From positions 1 through 64,000 of the forward strand of contig CAYNLY010000001.1 in NCBI GenBank assembly GCA_964398225.1: 64,000 bases of DNA, read 5' to 3'. Below the pieces are notes generated by a model. The model saw nothing but the letters and a program-made list of their open reading frames with translations. It was not told where the DNA came from and did not search any database. The DNA comes from CAYNLY01 sp964398225 (GTDB lineage: Bacteria > Pseudomonadota > Zetaproteobacteria > Mariprofundales > Mariprofundaceae). The translations under genes and the position numbers were made by a program. Of this stretch, positions 41,945 through 51,501 are shown piece after piece. Numbering within the stretch: the stretch's first letter is position 1; each line of letters begins with the position of its first letter.

Positions 41945-42907
41945 CTACGGGCGGGCTATGGTCACGGCCCGGAGCGGCGCCGGATGCCCCTCGATCGTGC
42001 GGGAAGAATCGTCCGGGTCGAGAAAATCGGCCAGGGATTCAAAGCGCATCCACGGCGTGCGGCGCTGCTCCGCAGGCGTCGTCGGCGTGATGTCGACGAT
42101 GTCCACCTTCGAGAACCCCGAGCGCTTCAGCCAGATTTCCAGCATGCCGGGCGAGGGGATGAACCAGACGTTGCGCATCTTCGCATAGCGCCCGGGCGGC
42201 ACGAGGCAGGCATCGGCCTTGCCGCGAACGACCAGGGTTTCCAGCACCAGAAGCCCGTCGTCGGAAAGATGGGCGCGCAGCGCCTGCAGGTGTTCGATCG
42301 GCGAGCGGCGATGGTAGAGCACGCCCATCGAAAGCACGCGCTCGAAGCGCACGGGGCGGCGCGCAAGCTCCTCGAAGCCCCCCGGGATCAGCATCACGTC
42401 CGGATCGCGCAGATAGCGCCAGACGGCCGCAAACTGATGGGCATAGAGCGCGACCGGATCCACGCCCAGGCAGAAGCGCGCGCCCGCATCGCGCAGCCGC
42501 CAGAGGAAATAGCCGTTGCCGCATCCGACGTCGAGCACCCGGCATCCTTCAAGCGCGCCCAGATGCGGCGCGATGCGGTTCCATTTCATGTCCGAGCGCC
42601 ATTCGGCGTCCACGCGCAGGCCGAAGAAGTCGAACGGGCCCTTGCGCCAGGGATGCAGCGCCCTCAGCGCGGGCTCAAGGCGCGCGGCGTCCGCCTCCGC
42701 AAGGGCCCCGCGGAGGGCCACGGCGCCTTCGCGGACGGCGAGCCTGGCGGATGCGTCGGGAAGCCCGGCCAGCGCCTTCCGCCATCGGGGCGCATCGCCG
42801 TGGCGGGCGGCGCGCGTCCAGCCTTCGGCGTTCAGCGCCGTGAGCCTTCGCGCCGCGTCGGCTCCGAGTTCGTCCGGGGCGCGCCAGTGCAGGGGCATCG
42901 GGCTCAT
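41945..42907 (-). CDS. cmoB: tRNA U34 carboxymethyltransferase
   Basis: A 320-residue class I methyltransferase-fold enzyme. Motif I is LDVGCGNGYFLWRL, with CmoB-typical PFDFFGLRVDAEWRSDMKWNR, MGVLYHRRSPIEHL and FIPSPGMLEIWLKRSGF. It uses carboxy-SAM to convert hydroxyuridine 34 to cmo5U in several tRNAs. It follows cmoA with an 8-base gap. A longer frame upstream runs through cmoA and is not coding; ATG 42907 starts the family's N-terminal domain. Confidence 0.95.
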   Translation of the reverse strand: MSPMPLHWRAPDELGADAARRLTALNAEGWTRAARHGDAPRWRKALAGLPDASARLAVREGAVALRGALAEADAARLEPALRALHPWRKGPFDFFGLRVDAEWRSDMKWNRIAPHLGALEGCRVLDVGCGNGYFLWRLRDAGARFCLGVDPVALYAHQFAAVWRYLRDPDVMLIPGGFEELARRPVRFERVLSMGVLYHRRSPIEHLQALRAHLSDDGLLVLETLVVRGKADACLVPPGRYAKMRNVWFIPSPGMLEIWLKRSGFSKVDIVDITPTTPAEQRRTPWMRFESLADFLDPDDSSRTIEGHPAPLRAVTIARP

Positions 42908-42915
42908 CGTCGCCT

Positions 42916-43635
42916 TCAGCGGATCGCGAGCAGGGTGACGAAGTGCAGGCAGCGGCTGAGTTCGGTGATGCGGGAAAATCCCGCGCGTTTCAGCCTGCGG
43001 CGGTGGGTGGATATGGGCTCCGGGATCAGCACCCGCGAAAGCGCCTGCCGCTTGCGGGCGATCTCCAGCTCCGAGTAGCCGCGGGCGCGCTTGAAGTCCT
43101 CGTGCAGCGCGATCAGCGCCTCCCGGGCCCAAGGCTCGGCGGGCTCGATCTTTTCCGAGAGCACGAGCGCATCGCCCGGGCGCATCGCCCGGGCCAGCCG
43201 GGCAAGCAGGGCGGCGCGGTCCCGCCGGGGCAGGAACTGAAGCACGAAGTTCAGCGCGGCCACCGAGACGTTCGCCGGCCGCAGGTCGCGGATGTCCGCG
43301 CAGACGAGCCGGACGGGCAGGCCGGCAAGATGCGCGCGTGCCCGGGTCAGCATCGCGGGGGAGCGGTCCACGGCGACGATCCGGCAGTCGAGGGCGCCGA
43401 CGGCTTCGGCCATGGCCCGCGCGCCATCGCCCAGCGAGCAGCCGAGATCGAGCAGCAGGCTTCCCGGCCGGGCGTGGCGGCGGGCAATCGATCCGATGAT
43501 TTCGAGCGTGAGCTCGTACCCCGGCACCGAGCGCCGGATCATGTCCTCGAATACGGACGCGACCGCCTCGTCGAAACGGAAGCGGTCGGGTGCATCGGGG
43601 CGCCGGAAGAGCTCGTCGCGCTTGAGCCTGCTCAT
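42916..43635 (-). CDS. cmoA: Carboxy-S-adenosyl-L-methionine synthase
   Basis: A 239-residue enzyme. FRFDEAVASVFEDMIRRSVPGYE and LLLDLGCSLGDGARAM are characteristic of CmoA, and the C-terminal SKIEP-like SEKIEPAEPWAREALIALHEDFKR helix matches the family. It turns SAM and prephenate into carboxy-SAM, the cofactor of CmoB. It is the first gene of the cmoAB operon and diverges from the UmuD-like repressor gene across 77 bases. Confidence 0.95.
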   Translation of the reverse strand: MSRLKRDELFRRPDAPDRFRFDEAVASVFEDMIRRSVPGYELTLEIIGSIARRHARPGSLLLDLGCSLGDGARAMAEAVGALDCRIVAVDRSPAMLTRARAHLAGLPVRLVCADIRDLRPANVSVAALNFVLQFLPRRDRAALLARLARAMRPGDALVLSEKIEPAEPWAREALIALHEDFKRARGYSELEIARKRQALSRVLIPEPISTHRRRLKRAGFSRITELSRCLHFVTLLAIR

Positions 43636-43677
43636 GGCCTGCGAGGCTACGCCGGCCCGCGGATGCGCGCACCCCGC

Positions 43678-43706
43678 TTGCCTGGTGAACGATCGTTCAC
43701 TATGCT
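43678..43706 (+). promoter_or_regulatory. Promoter of the UmuD-like/polymerase operon
   Basis: TTGCCT (43678-43683), 17-base spacer, TATGCT (43701-43706), ATG six bases later. The spacer consists of one G plus a perfect 16-base palindrome (43685-43700), so a repressor bound there would block RNA polymerase. Confidence 0.7.
43685..43700. promoter_or_regulatory. SOS-like operator, perfect 16-base palindrome
   Basis: GTGAACGATCGTTCAC reads the same on both strands. The core GAAC-N4-GTTC resembles the LexA boxes of Gram-positive and several non-enteric bacteria rather than the enteric CTGT-N8-ACAG. It fills the spacer between the -35 and -10 boxes of the operon encoding a LexA/UmuD-like protein. 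Confidence 0.75.
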
Positions 43707-43712
43707 TCCGGC

Positions 43713-44291
43713 ATGGATGCGGATCGGGAGCGGCTGGGGCGCCTTCAGGACTATGTCGCGGAGCACGGCGTGCTTCCCTCGTATGCGGCGATGGGGACGC
43801 TGATCGGGCTTCGCTCGAAGGCGGGCGTGGCCAAGTTCGTGGACCGGCTCGTGCGTCGCGGCGTGTTGCGCCGGGCGCCGAACGGGCGGCTTGCGCCGAC
43901 GCGCGCGTTCTTCGCGCGCCCGCGCGTGGGGGCGGCGCCCGCGGGGTTTCCGAGCCCGGCGGACGAGCTGCTCGAGGATGCGATCACGATCGACGACTAT
44001 CTGGTCGATCATCCCTCGCGCACGGTGCTGGTCGAGGTGCGGGGCGATTCGATGATCGGCGCGGGCATCCTCGACGGCGATTACGTCGTGGTCGAGCGCC
44101 GGGACCGCGCGCACGAGGGGCAGATCGTCGTGGCCCGGATCGACGGCGAGTTCACGATCAAGTATCTGGCGCGCGACGCCCGGGGCTATTTCCTGCGCCC
44201 GGCCAATCCGCACTATCCCGATCTTCGCCCGGACGGCGCGCTGGATCTGTTCGGCGTCGTGGTGGGACAGTTTCGCCGCTATCCGGGCTGA
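43713..44291 (+). CDS. UmuD-like S24 protein with N-terminal winged helix (LexA/UmuDAb-type)
   Basis: A 192-residue fusion. Residues 1-65 form a LexA-like winged helix (PSYAAMGTLIGLRSKAGVAKFVDRL). From about 75 the sequence is closely UmuD-like: AGFPSPADELLED with the predicted cleavage A77-G78, the catalytic serine S113 (GDSM) and lysine K150 (GEFTIKYL), and LDLFGVVV near the end. It should act as a self-cleaving repressor activated by RecA. A repressor-type UmuD (UmuDAb) is known from Acinetobacter; this protein has the same design. It probably binds the palindrome in its own promoter. Confidence 0.88.
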   Translation: MDADRERLGRLQDYVAEHGVLPSYAAMGTLIGLRSKAGVAKFVDRLVRRGVLRRAPNGRLAPTRAFFARPRVGAAPAGFPSPADELLEDAITIDDYLVDHPSRTVLVEVRGDSMIGAGILDGDYVVVERRDRAHEGQIVVARIDGEFTIKYLARDARGYFLRPANPHYPDLRPDGALDLFGVVVGQFRRYPG

Positions 44292-44297
44292 GCGCGG

Positions 44298-45530
44298 ATG
44301 CTGATTCACGACTGGCCGCGGGCGATCGCGCACATCGACGCCGACTGCTTCTACGCCGCCTGCGAGCTGGTGCGCCGCCCGGATCTGGCCGGCCGGCCGC
44401 TGGCCGTGATGTCCAGCCAGGATGCCTGCATCGTGGCCAAAACCTACGACGCCAAGGCGCGGGGAATCTCCACCGGCATGCCGGTCTGGGAGGCGCGCAG
44501 GCTCATGCCGGAGCTGGTGTTGCTGCCGGCCGATTTCCGCTACTACGGGCTGATGTCGCGACGGATGTTCGCGGTGCTCGAGCGCTTCTCGCCGGGCGTG
44601 GAACGCTATTCGATCGATGAGGGATTCGCGGACTTCGAGGGCCTGCGCGGCCTGCATCGCTGCGGCTACGAGGCGCTGGCCGAGCGCATCCGGCGCGCGG
44701 TGCGCGAGGAGGTGGGGATTCCCGTCTCCATCGGGGTATCGGTGAACAAGCTGCTGGCCAAGATGGCCTCGGAATCGGCCAAGCCGGACGGCTGCCGCGT
44801 CGTGCCGGGCCGGCGGATCGAGCCGTTTCTCGAAACCCGGAGGCTCGAGGATGTTCCCGGCATCGGCAGGCGGCGGGCTGCGCTGCTTTCCCGCTTCGGG
44901 ATGCGCTCGGCCCGGGATCTGGCGCGGGCAGCCCCCGCCGATGTGCGGCGATGGCTGGGCAAGACGGGCCGGGATCTGCAGCGGGAGCTGAACGGGGAGG
45001 TGGTGTTCCCGCTGGAGCTTGTGCCAAGGCTGCCGAAGACGATGGCCCGAACCGCAAGCCTGGGCCTGCGCACGCGCGATCCCGCCCTGGTGCGGCGGCA
45101 TCTGATGCGGCATGCCTTCCGCCTGTCGATGGATCTCGTTCGCCGCGGCATCGCGGCCGGGGAGCTGACGGTGATGCTGCGGCTCGGGAACTTCGAGCGT
45201 ATCGGCGCCGAGGTGCCGCTCGGGATGCCCACCCAGGACTACCGGCGGCTGGCGCGGGCGGCGGCGCGGGGGCTTACGGCGGTGTGGCCGGAGGATGCGG
45301 AGGTCAGCGGCTGCGGGGTGATCGGAAGGCGTCTGTGCTGGATGCGGCGGCGGCAGCCCGACCTGTTCGGCGAGCTCGCCGCCGAGGAGCGCGCGCTTCC
45401 GCTGTGGCAGGCGGTGGACGAGGTCAATCACCGCTTCGGCTCAGGCCGGCTGCGCCCGGCGCGGTGCCTGGAGGGAAAGACCGAGTCTTCGCCGGCGCGC
45501 TTCCGCTATCCGCTGCTGAGCGCGCGCTAG
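44298..45530 (+). CDS. Y-family translesion DNA polymerase
   Basis: A 410-residue polymerase with the catalytic acidic residues in AHIDADCFYA (D14, D16) and YSIDEGF (D107, E108), little-finger helices, and near the C-terminus the beta-clamp motif QPDLF (353-357). The N-terminal half reads like DinB (Pol IV), but the tail LFGEL ... AVDEVNHRFGSGRLRPA resembles UmuC. It starts six bases after the UmuD-like gene and should be induced with it by DNA damage. Its TAG shares one CTAG with the stop of convergent cls. Confidence 0.92.
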   Translation: MLIHDWPRAIAHIDADCFYAACELVRRPDLAGRPLAVMSSQDACIVAKTYDAKARGISTGMPVWEARRLMPELVLLPADFRYYGLMSRRMFAVLERFSPGVERYSIDEGFADFEGLRGLHRCGYEALAERIRRAVREEVGIPVSIGVSVNKLLAKMASESAKPDGCRVVPGRRIEPFLETRRLEDVPGIGRRRAALLSRFGMRSARDLARAAPADVRRWLGKTGRDLQRELNGEVVFPLELVPRLPKTMARTASLGLRTRDPALVRRHLMRHAFRLSMDLVRRGIAAGELTVMLRLGNFERIGAEVPLGMPTQDYRRLARAAARGLTAVWPEDAEVSGCGVIGRRLCWMRRRQPDLFGELAAEERALPLWQAVDEVNHRFGSGRLRPARCLEGKTESSPARFRYPLLSAR

Positions 45531-46894
45531 AGCGCGGGGGTGATGATCCGGATCAGGTTTTCGCGCACGCGCTTGATCCGGGAATCCGGCGGATGGTGGC
45601 GGGTCGAGGGCGCGGCCAGCGTTTCGATGATTTCATCCAGCCGCCGGAGCGTGTCGTCGTCGAAACAGAAGGTCGCGATTTCGTAGTTGAGCAGCAGCGA
45701 GCGGAAATCGAGGTTGGCCGAGCCGATCATCGCCAGGGCGTCGTCCACGAGCACCATCTTCGCATGCAGCATCCGGTGGGGAAGGCAACGGACGTCGGCG
45801 CCCGCCTCGACCAGTTCGCGCATGTAGGGTTCGCGCCCCCAGTCGAAAATGCGATGGTCGGTCCGCTCAGGCGTGAGCAGGCGGACCCGGACGCCGCGCT
45901 TGAGGGCCATCAGCACGGCCTCGAGCACGAACTGATCCGGAATGAAATAGGGCGTGACGATCTCGATTCGGCGTTCGGCCCGATGGAAGGCGCAGGCCAG
46001 AGCCTCCCTCAGCGTGTCCGCGGGCATGTCCGGCCCCGAGGGAACGGCCTGGACGACGGCGGTTGCGGCGCCGTCGCTGTCCGCCTGCGGATGCGGCTTC
46101 AGCGCCTGCCCCGTCGCATAGAGCCAGTCCGCGGCAAACGTCCGGGCATAGTGGGCGAGCACGGGCCCTTCGATGCGGAAGGTCAGATCCGCCCAGGCTT
46201 GGGGGTGGGGGGCCAGGTATTCGTCACCGATGTTGATGCCGCCGGCGATCAGCAGGCGCTCGTCGAACAGATACAGCTTGCGATGATTGCGCAGGTTGAT
46301 GCGGCTCTGGAGAAGCGAGCCCAGCGGCTGGAAGAACACCACCTCGCCGCCCGCTTCGAGCAGCGGCCGGAAGAAGCCGCGCCGAAGGTAGGCGCCCATG
46401 CTTCCGAAGGCATCGACCAGAAGGCGCACCTTCACGCCTTCGCGCGCGCGTTCGGCCAGAAGATCGAGCAGCGCCCGGCCGGTGCCGTCGGCCCGGAAGA
46501 TGTAGGTTTCCAGATGGATCGTCCGGCGGGCCTTGCGGCAGGCATCGAACAGCCACGAGCGGGCCGTGTCCGGTTCGGTCGTGAACATCAGCCGGTTGCC
46601 GCGTGTCGGTTGAGGCAGGCCGTTGGCCTCGCCCAGCCGGAACAGCGCGTGCTGCAGCGGAACATCCGCGGCGGGCACCGAGGTGGCGTCGAAGTCGAGC
46701 CTCGGTTTCGGATGCCGGGCGAACACCTTGCGCGAACCGAACGCGAGATAGAACAGCGCCCCGATCCACGGCAGCAGCATCACGACGAGCAGCCAGATGA
46801 TCAGCGTCTGGGCGGGCCTGCGGTGGTAGAGCACGTGAACGAGCACGAGCAGGCTGAACAGCAGGTTCAGATCGTAGATCAGGCCAAGCTCCAA
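45527..46894 (-). CDS. cls: Cardiolipin synthase (phospholipase D family)
   Basis: A 455-residue membrane enzyme. Two N-terminal membrane helices (about 7-25 and 29-52) precede two HxKx4D motifs: H204/K206/D211 (NHRKLYLFD) and H377/K379/D384 (HAKMVLVDD). It joins two phospholipids to make cardiolipin. I start it at TTG 46894, which has GGAGG seven bases before it and begins just before the first helix; the longer frame from 46960 would add 22 arginine- and histidine-rich residues that do not fit the family. Confidence 0.92.
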   Translation of the reverse strand: MELGLIYDLNLLFSLLVLVHVLYHRRPAQTLIIWLLVVMLLPWIGALFYLAFGSRKVFARHPKPRLDFDATSVPAADVPLQHALFRLGEANGLPQPTRGNRLMFTTEPDTARSWLFDACRKARRTIHLETYIFRADGTGRALLDLLAERAREGVKVRLLVDAFGSMGAYLRRGFFRPLLEAGGEVVFFQPLGSLLQSRINLRNHRKLYLFDERLLIAGGINIGDEYLAPHPQAWADLTFRIEGPVLAHYARTFAADWLYATGQALKPHPQADSDGAATAVVQAVPSGPDMPADTLREALACAFHRAERRIEIVTPYFIPDQFVLEAVLMALKRGVRVRLLTPERTDHRIFDWGREPYMRELVEAGADVRCLPHRMLHAKMVLVDDALAMIGSANLDFRSLLLNYEIATFCFDDDTLRRLDEIIETLAAPSTRHHPPDSRIKRVRENLIRIITPAL

Positions 46895-46977
46895 CGATGC
46901 GCCTCCACGATGCCGATGGTACCGGCGGGCAGGGGGGCGACAAGGCCTGTGTGGTGGCATGCGGGTGGGCTCAGGGC

Positions 46978-46983
46978 TACACT
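46978..46983 (+). promoter_or_regulatory. -10 box of a possible leaderless lepA promoter
   Basis: TACACT, nine bases before the lepA ATG, with no Shine-Dalgarno sequence in between. The -35 region is not clear. Confidence 0.3.
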
Positions 46984-46992
46984 GCCGCGTCC

Positions 46993-48813
46993 ATGAGCAG
47001 CGACAACCGGCAGCGCAGAATCCGCAATTTCTCGATCATCGCCCACATCGATCACGGCAAGTCCACGCTGGCCGACCGCCTGATCGAGGACACCGGGGCG
47101 CTGACCGAGCGCGAGATGAAGAAGCAGGTGCTCGACTCGATGGATCTCGAGCAGGAGCGCGGCATCACGATCAAGGCCCAGACCGCGCGCCTGAGCTACC
47201 GGGCATCCGACGGCGAGGTCTACACGCTCAATCTCATCGACACACCCGGGCATGTCGATTTCACCTATGAGGTTTCGCGCTCGCTTCAGGCCTGCGAGGG
47301 CGCGCTGTTGATCGTCGACGCAACCCAGGGCGTGGAGGCGCAGACGCTGGCCAACGTCTACCTTGCGCTCGAGAACGACCTCGAAATCATTCCAGTGATC
47401 AACAAGATCGACCTTCCGAGCGCCGATGTTCCGGAGGCGAGGCGGCAGATCACCGAGGTCATCGGGCTGGACGGGGACGAAGCGATTCCGGTTTCGGCCA
47501 AGACCGGCGAGGGCGTGCCCGAGGTGCTCGAGGCCATCGTCCGGCGCATCCCGCCGCCGGAAAACCGGAACGGGGAGCCGCTTCGAGCGCTGATCGTCGA
47601 TTCGTGGTTCGACGCCTATGTGGGCGCGGTCGCGCTGGTGCGTGTTTTCGAGGGAGTATTGGCCCGCGGCGACCGGATCCGGCTGATGTCCACGGGCTCG
47701 GCCTACGAGGTTCAGGATCTGGGCGTGTTCCTGCCGCAGGCGGCGCCGGTTGAGCGGCTCGAATCCGGCGAGGTGGGCTTCGTGGTCGCCGGCATCAAGC
47801 GGCTGGCCGATCTGAAGGTGGGGGATACGATCACCCACGACCGGAGGCCCGCCGCGGATCCGCTGCCGGGGTTCCGGGAGCCGAAGCCGATGGTGTTTTC
47901 GGGGCTGTATCCGGTGGATTCCGGCGACTACGCGGAGCTGCGCGATGCGCTGGAGAAGCTGCATCTGAACGATCCGGCCTTCACCTTCGAGCCCGAAAGC
48001 TCCGCCGCGCTCGGCCTGGGCTTCCGCTGCGGGTATCTCGGCATGCTGCACATGGAGATCGTCCAGGAGCGGCTCGAGCGCGAGTTCGGGCTCGATCTGA
48101 TCTCGACCGCGCCCTCGGTGATCTACCGGGTGACGATGACCGACGGGAGCGTGCGCGAGATTTCCAATCCGAGCGAGTTTCCCGAGCCGCAGCGCATCGC
48201 GCGGATCGAGGAACCGACCGTGAACGCGCACATCTTCACGCCCGAGGAATACGTCGGCGCGATGATGCGGCTGTGCCAGGAGCGGCGGGGCATCCAGAAG
48301 GACATGAAGTTCATCGGCCAGGGCCGGGTGATGCTGACCTACAACCTGCCGCTGGCCGAGATGGTGATTGATTTCTACGACCGGTTGAAGTCGCTCTCGC
48401 GCGGCTATGCCTCGATGGACTACGAACTGGCCGGCTACCGGGAGGACGATGTCGTCAAGCTCGACGTGCTCGTGCACGGCGAACCGGTGGACGCGCTGAG
48501 TCTGATCGTGCATCGCTCGGTGGCCGAGACGCGCGGCCGGGAGCTGGTGAAGAAGCTGCGCGAGTTGATCCCGCGCCAGCAGTTCGACGTGCCCTTGCAG
48601 GCGGCCATCGGCGGCCGTATCTTGGCCCGCGAAACCGTCAAGGCCGTGCGCAAGAACGTGACCGCGAAATGCTACGGCGGGGATGTCACCCGCAAGCGCA
48701 AGCTTCTGGAGAAACAGAAGGCCGGCAAGAAGCGGATGAAGGCCATCGGGCGCGTCGAGGTGCCTCAGGAGGCCTTTCTGGCGGTGCTCAAGCTCGGTGA
48801 GGGGAAGGATTGA
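46993..48813 (+). CDS. lepA: Elongation factor 4 (LepA)
   Basis: A 606-residue translational GTPase: G1 loop AHIDHGKST (17-25), [10 protein letters not shown] switch I, DTPGHVDF (G3), NKIDLP (G4), and the LepA-specific C-terminal domain with [24 protein letters not shown]. LepA back-translocates or helps stalled ribosomes. ATG 46993 starts the conserved part; the upstream frame is antisense to cls. The next start codon overlaps its stop (TGATG). Confidence 0.96.
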   Translation: MSSDNRQRRIRNFSIIAHIDHGKSTLADRLIEDTGALTEREMKKQVLDSMDLEQERGITIKAQTARLSYRASDGEVYTLNLIDTPGHVDFTYEVSRSLQACEGALLIVDATQGVEAQTLANVYLALENDLEIIPVINKIDLPSADVPEARRQITEVIGLDGDEAIPVSAKTGEGVPEVLEAIVRRIPPPENRNGEPLRALIVDSWFDAYVGAVALVRVFEGVLARGDRIRLMSTGSAYEVQDLGVFLPQAAPVERLESGEVGFVVAGIKRLADLKVGDTITHDRRPAADPLPGFREPKPMVFSGLYPVDSGDYAELRDALEKLHLNDPAFTFEPESSAALGLGFRCGYLGMLHMEIVQERLEREFGLDLISTAPSVIYRVTMTDGSVREISNPSEFPEPQRIARIEEPTVNAHIFTPEEYVGAMMRLCQERRGIQKDMKFIGQGRVMLTYNLPLAEMVIDFYDRLKSLSRGYASMDYELAGYREDDVVKLDVLVHGEPVDALSLIVHRSVAETRGRELVKKLRELIPRQQFDVPLQAAIGGRILARETVKAVRKNVTAKCYGGDVTRKRKLLEKQKAGKKRMKAIGRVEVPQEAFLAVLKLGEGKD

Positions 48814-49481
48814 TGAAACAGGCCAAACCCGTCTGGCGCGAATGGCTGGAAAGCCTGCTGGTCATCGCGGCGCTGGCGATCGTGATCCGCTCCTTTGTCG
48901 TTGCGCCGTTCAAGATTCCTTCCTCGAGCATGGTGCCGACGCTGGAGGTGGGCGACTATCTGTTCGTGCTCCGGTATCCGTACGGTTTCCGGATTCCGTT
49001 CACCGACATCCAGCTCTTTCCGAGGCCCGCGCATCGGGGCGATGTCGCGGTGTTCGTCTATCCCGAGGACAAGGACAAGGACTACATCAAGCGCATCGTC
49101 GGCCTGCCCGGCGATCACATCGTGTACCGCGACAACGAGCTGTACATCAACGGCAAGAAAATGCCGCTGGTGCGCAAGGGTGAGCGCGCCTACTTCCTGG
49201 GCGACGGCAGCGTGGACGTCTCCGGCCTCTACGAGGAGGACCTGATGGGCGTGCGGCACATGGTGCTGCGCAAGGACTACTCGATCCGCGACGGGGAATG
49301 GATCGTTCCCGAAGGCCACTACTTCATGCTCGGGGACAACCGGAACAACTCGCGCGATTCCCGCTTCTGGGGTTTTGTGCCACAATCCTACCTGGTGGGC
49401 CGGGCCGCCATCGTCTGGTGGTCGTGGGATCCGGCCAAAGGCGAGGTGCGCTGGAGCCGGCTCGGGCATCTGATCCATTAG
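48813..49481 (+). CDS. lepB: Signal peptidase I
   Basis: A 222-residue leader peptidase. One N-terminal membrane helix (about 12-30) is followed by the catalytic serine S39 (PSSSMVPTL) and lysine K93 (DYIKRIVGLPGD), then the box GDNRNNSRDSRFWGFVP. It is shorter than E. coli LepB (324) and has one, not two, membrane helices. It removes signal peptides at the periplasmic face. The ATG overlaps the lepA stop; a TTG three bases earlier is also in frame. Confidence 0.95.
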   Translation: MKQAKPVWREWLESLLVIAALAIVIRSFVVAPFKIPSSSMVPTLEVGDYLFVLRYPYGFRIPFTDIQLFPRPAHRGDVAVFVYPEDKDKDYIKRIVGLPGDHIVYRDNELYINGKKMPLVRKGERAYFLGDGSVDVSGLYEEDLMGVRHMVLRKDYSIRDGEWIVPEGHYFMLGDNRNNSRDSRFWGFVPQSYLVGRAAIVWWSWDPAKGEVRWSRLGHLIH

Positions 49482-49494
49482 CATGGAGGGCGGA

Positions 49495-49935
49495 ATGCGC
49501 GGCGAGCGTGGGTTTTCTCTGTTCAAGTTCCTGATGCTGGTTGCGGCGCTGGCCGTCGGCGTCTGGTATGGCTGGCTTCTGATTCCGGTCTACAACGCCG
49601 AGTGGAAGGTCGAGGACATGTTCGAGTCGATCGCGCGCAACATGTCCGACGCCTCCGAGGCCGAGATCCGCGCACGTCTCCCCGAACTGTTCAAGATCAA
49701 GTACATCGATCGCGACGATCTTCCCGAGGAGTTCTACGACAACATCGAAATCAAGGCGGAGAACGGGCGGGTTGAGATTTCGTCCTTCTACCATGTGACG
49801 ATCTGGCCTCTGGGTCCGGTCGAGGAGGTCGATCCGGAATCGGAGTACGATCCCGAGGAGCTTCGCGGCCTGGACCGGGTCCGCGACGCGCTGCGACTGG
49901 ATTTCGATTTCGAGCCCCATGCCGAAACGCCCTGA
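49495..49935 (+). CDS. DUF4845 family membrane-anchored protein
   Basis: A 146-residue protein with an N-terminal membrane helix (RGFSLFKFLMLVAALAVGVWYGW) followed by a periplasmic part with the family pattern WKVEDMFESIA and IEIKAENGRVEISSFYHV. DUF4845 genes sit between lepB and rnc in many beta- and gammaproteobacteria; the function is unknown. The N-terminus (RGFSLFKFL) looks somewhat like a type IV prepilin start but lacks the glutamate at position 5. ATG 49495 is preferred over 49483 because GGAGG lies between them. It overlaps rnc by 17 bases. Confidence 0.85.
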   Translation: MRGERGFSLFKFLMLVAALAVGVWYGWLLIPVYNAEWKVEDMFESIARNMSDASEAEIRARLPELFKIKYIDRDDLPEEFYDNIEIKAENGRVEISSFYHVTIWPLGPVEEVDPESEYDPEELRGLDRVRDALRLDFDFEPHAETP

Positions 49936-50599
49936 CGAGGAGGCGCTGCGCGCGCTCTGCGCGCGGATCGGGCACCGGTTTGCCGACGAGGCGCTGCTTT
50001 TGCGGGCGCTCACGCACCGCTCGGCGGCCGCGGAGCATATGGAACGGCTCGAGTTTCTCGGCGATGCGGTGCTGAATCTCGTGATCGCGCGCGCGCTGTT
50101 CGAACGCTTCCCGAATCAGGACGAAGGCATGCTCACGCGCATGCGCGCGCGACTGGTCTGCCGCGAGCAGCTCGGCCGGATCGCACGCCGCTGGCGGCTT
50201 CCCGAGGTGCTGATCGTCGGCGAGGGCGAACGTGTGAACGGGCGCCTGAAATCGCCGTCGATCGCGGCGAACGCGGTCGAGGCGCTGATCGGGGCCGTGT
50301 TCGCCGATGCGGGCTTCGACCGGGCGGCCTCGGTCGTGCTTGCCGCCTGGGAGGAGGATCTTTCGCACGTCGTCGACGAGGATGTGCGCGATCCGAAAAC
50401 GCGGCTTCAGGAGTTCACCCAGGCACGGGGATGGGGGCTGCCGGACTACCGGGTGACCGATCGCGGCGCGGGCCGGCATCCGCGTTTTCTGGCCAGTTGC
50501 CGCATCCAGGGCCGGGAACTCGGACAGGGCACGGGCGAGCGGAAAAAGCAGGCCGAAACGGCCGCCGCCGCGGCCGCGCTGCGCGCGCTTGAAGCATGA
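49919..50599 (+). CDS. rnc: Ribonuclease III
   Basis: A 226-residue endonuclease. The catalytic signature ERLEFLGDAVL (42-52) is intact with E45 and D49, followed by AVEALIGAVFADAG and a C-terminal double-stranded RNA-binding domain (from about 155). It processes rRNA precursors and structured mRNAs. It overlaps DUF4845 by 17 bases and era by 4, in the standard rnc-era-recO order. Confidence 0.96.
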   Translation: MPKRPDEEALRALCARIGHRFADEALLLRALTHRSAAAEHMERLEFLGDAVLNLVIARALFERFPNQDEGMLTRMRARLVCREQLGRIARRWRLPEVLIVGEGERVNGRLKSPSIAANAVEALIGAVFADAGFDRAASVVLAAWEEDLSHVVDEDVRDPKTRLQEFTQARGWGLPDYRVTDRGAGRHPRFLASCRIQGRELGQGTGERKKQAETAAAAAALRALEA

Positions 50600-51486
50600 G
50601 CTTCCGCGCCGGCATCGTCGCGCTTCTCGGCCGGCCGAACGTCGGCAAGTCCACGCTGATGAACCGCATCGTCGGCGCCAAGGTCGCGATCGTCACGCCG
50701 AAACCGCAGACGACCCGGCACCGGATTCTCGGCATCCGCACCGATCCGGACCGGCAGTTCGTGTTCGTCGATACGCCCGGCATCCACCGCGGAAAAAGCC
50801 GGCTGAACCGCGCGATGGTCCGCACCGCCTACGCGGCCGCCGAGGAGGCCGATGTGCTGGTGCTGATGCAGGATGCGAGCCGTCCGCTCGATGCCGGAAC
50901 GCGCGCGCTGATCGAGCGCTTTGCGGGCTCCCGGCTCGGGATTCCCCGGATTCATGTGCTGAACAAGGTGGACCGGGTGAACAAGGCGGCGCTTCTGCCC
51001 CGGCTCGACGAGCTCCGGCAGCTGGACCCCGATGCGGTCGCCTACGTGCCGCTGTCGGCCAGGCGCGGCACGCAGGTGGATGCGCTGCTTGAGGAGATTG
51101 CGCGCCATCTGCCCGAACAGCCGCCGCTGTACGATCCGGACTGGTTCACCGACCAGTCCCAGCGGATGCTTGCGGCCGAATACGTGCGCGAGCAGGTGTT
51201 TCTGGCCATGCACGAGGAGGTGCCGTTCCAGACCGCGGTCGAGGTGGAACGCTTCTCCGAGCAGCCGGGCGCCGTGGAGATCGACGCGGTGATTCTCGTG
51301 GGCTCCGAGCGGCACAAGCCGATGATCATCGGACGCGGCGGCCAGCGGCTGAAGACGATCGGGATGCGGGCGCGGCAGGGGCTCGAGGATCTGCTCGGCG
51401 TGCACGTCCGGCTCCATCTGTTCGTCAAGGTGGATCCGGAGTGGTTCGAGCGTCCCGCCCGGCTGTCCGAGCTCGGCATCGGCTGA
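50596..51486 (+). CDS. era: GTPase Era
   Basis: A 296-residue GTPase with P-loop GRPNVGKST (12-20), DTPGIH (G3), NKVDRV (G4) and a C-terminal KH domain containing HKPMIIGRGGQRLKTIG. Era binds the 3' end of 16S rRNA and takes part in 30S assembly. It overlaps rnc by 4 bases and recO begins 15 bases after its stop. Confidence 0.97.
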   Translation: MSFRAGIVALLGRPNVGKSTLMNRIVGAKVAIVTPKPQTTRHRILGIRTDPDRQFVFVDTPGIHRGKSRLNRAMVRTAYAAAEEADVLVLMQDASRPLDAGTRALIERFAGSRLGIPRIHVLNKVDRVNKAALLPRLDELRQLDPDAVAYVPLSARRGTQVDALLEEIARHLPEQPPLYDPDWFTDQSQRMLAAEYVREQVFLAMHEEVPFQTAVEVERFSEQPGAVEIDAVILVGSERHKPMIIGRGGQRLKTIGMRARQGLEDLLGVHVRLHLFVKVDPEWFERPARLSELGIG

Positions 51487-51501
51487 GGGCCGGGCCGGTC
51501 G

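Noticed and set aside
49495..49563. The DUF4845 protein as a type IV prepilin
   Set aside because: The N-terminus RGFSLFKFL resembles one, but glutamate at position 5 is missing and the lepB-rnc context fits DUF4845.
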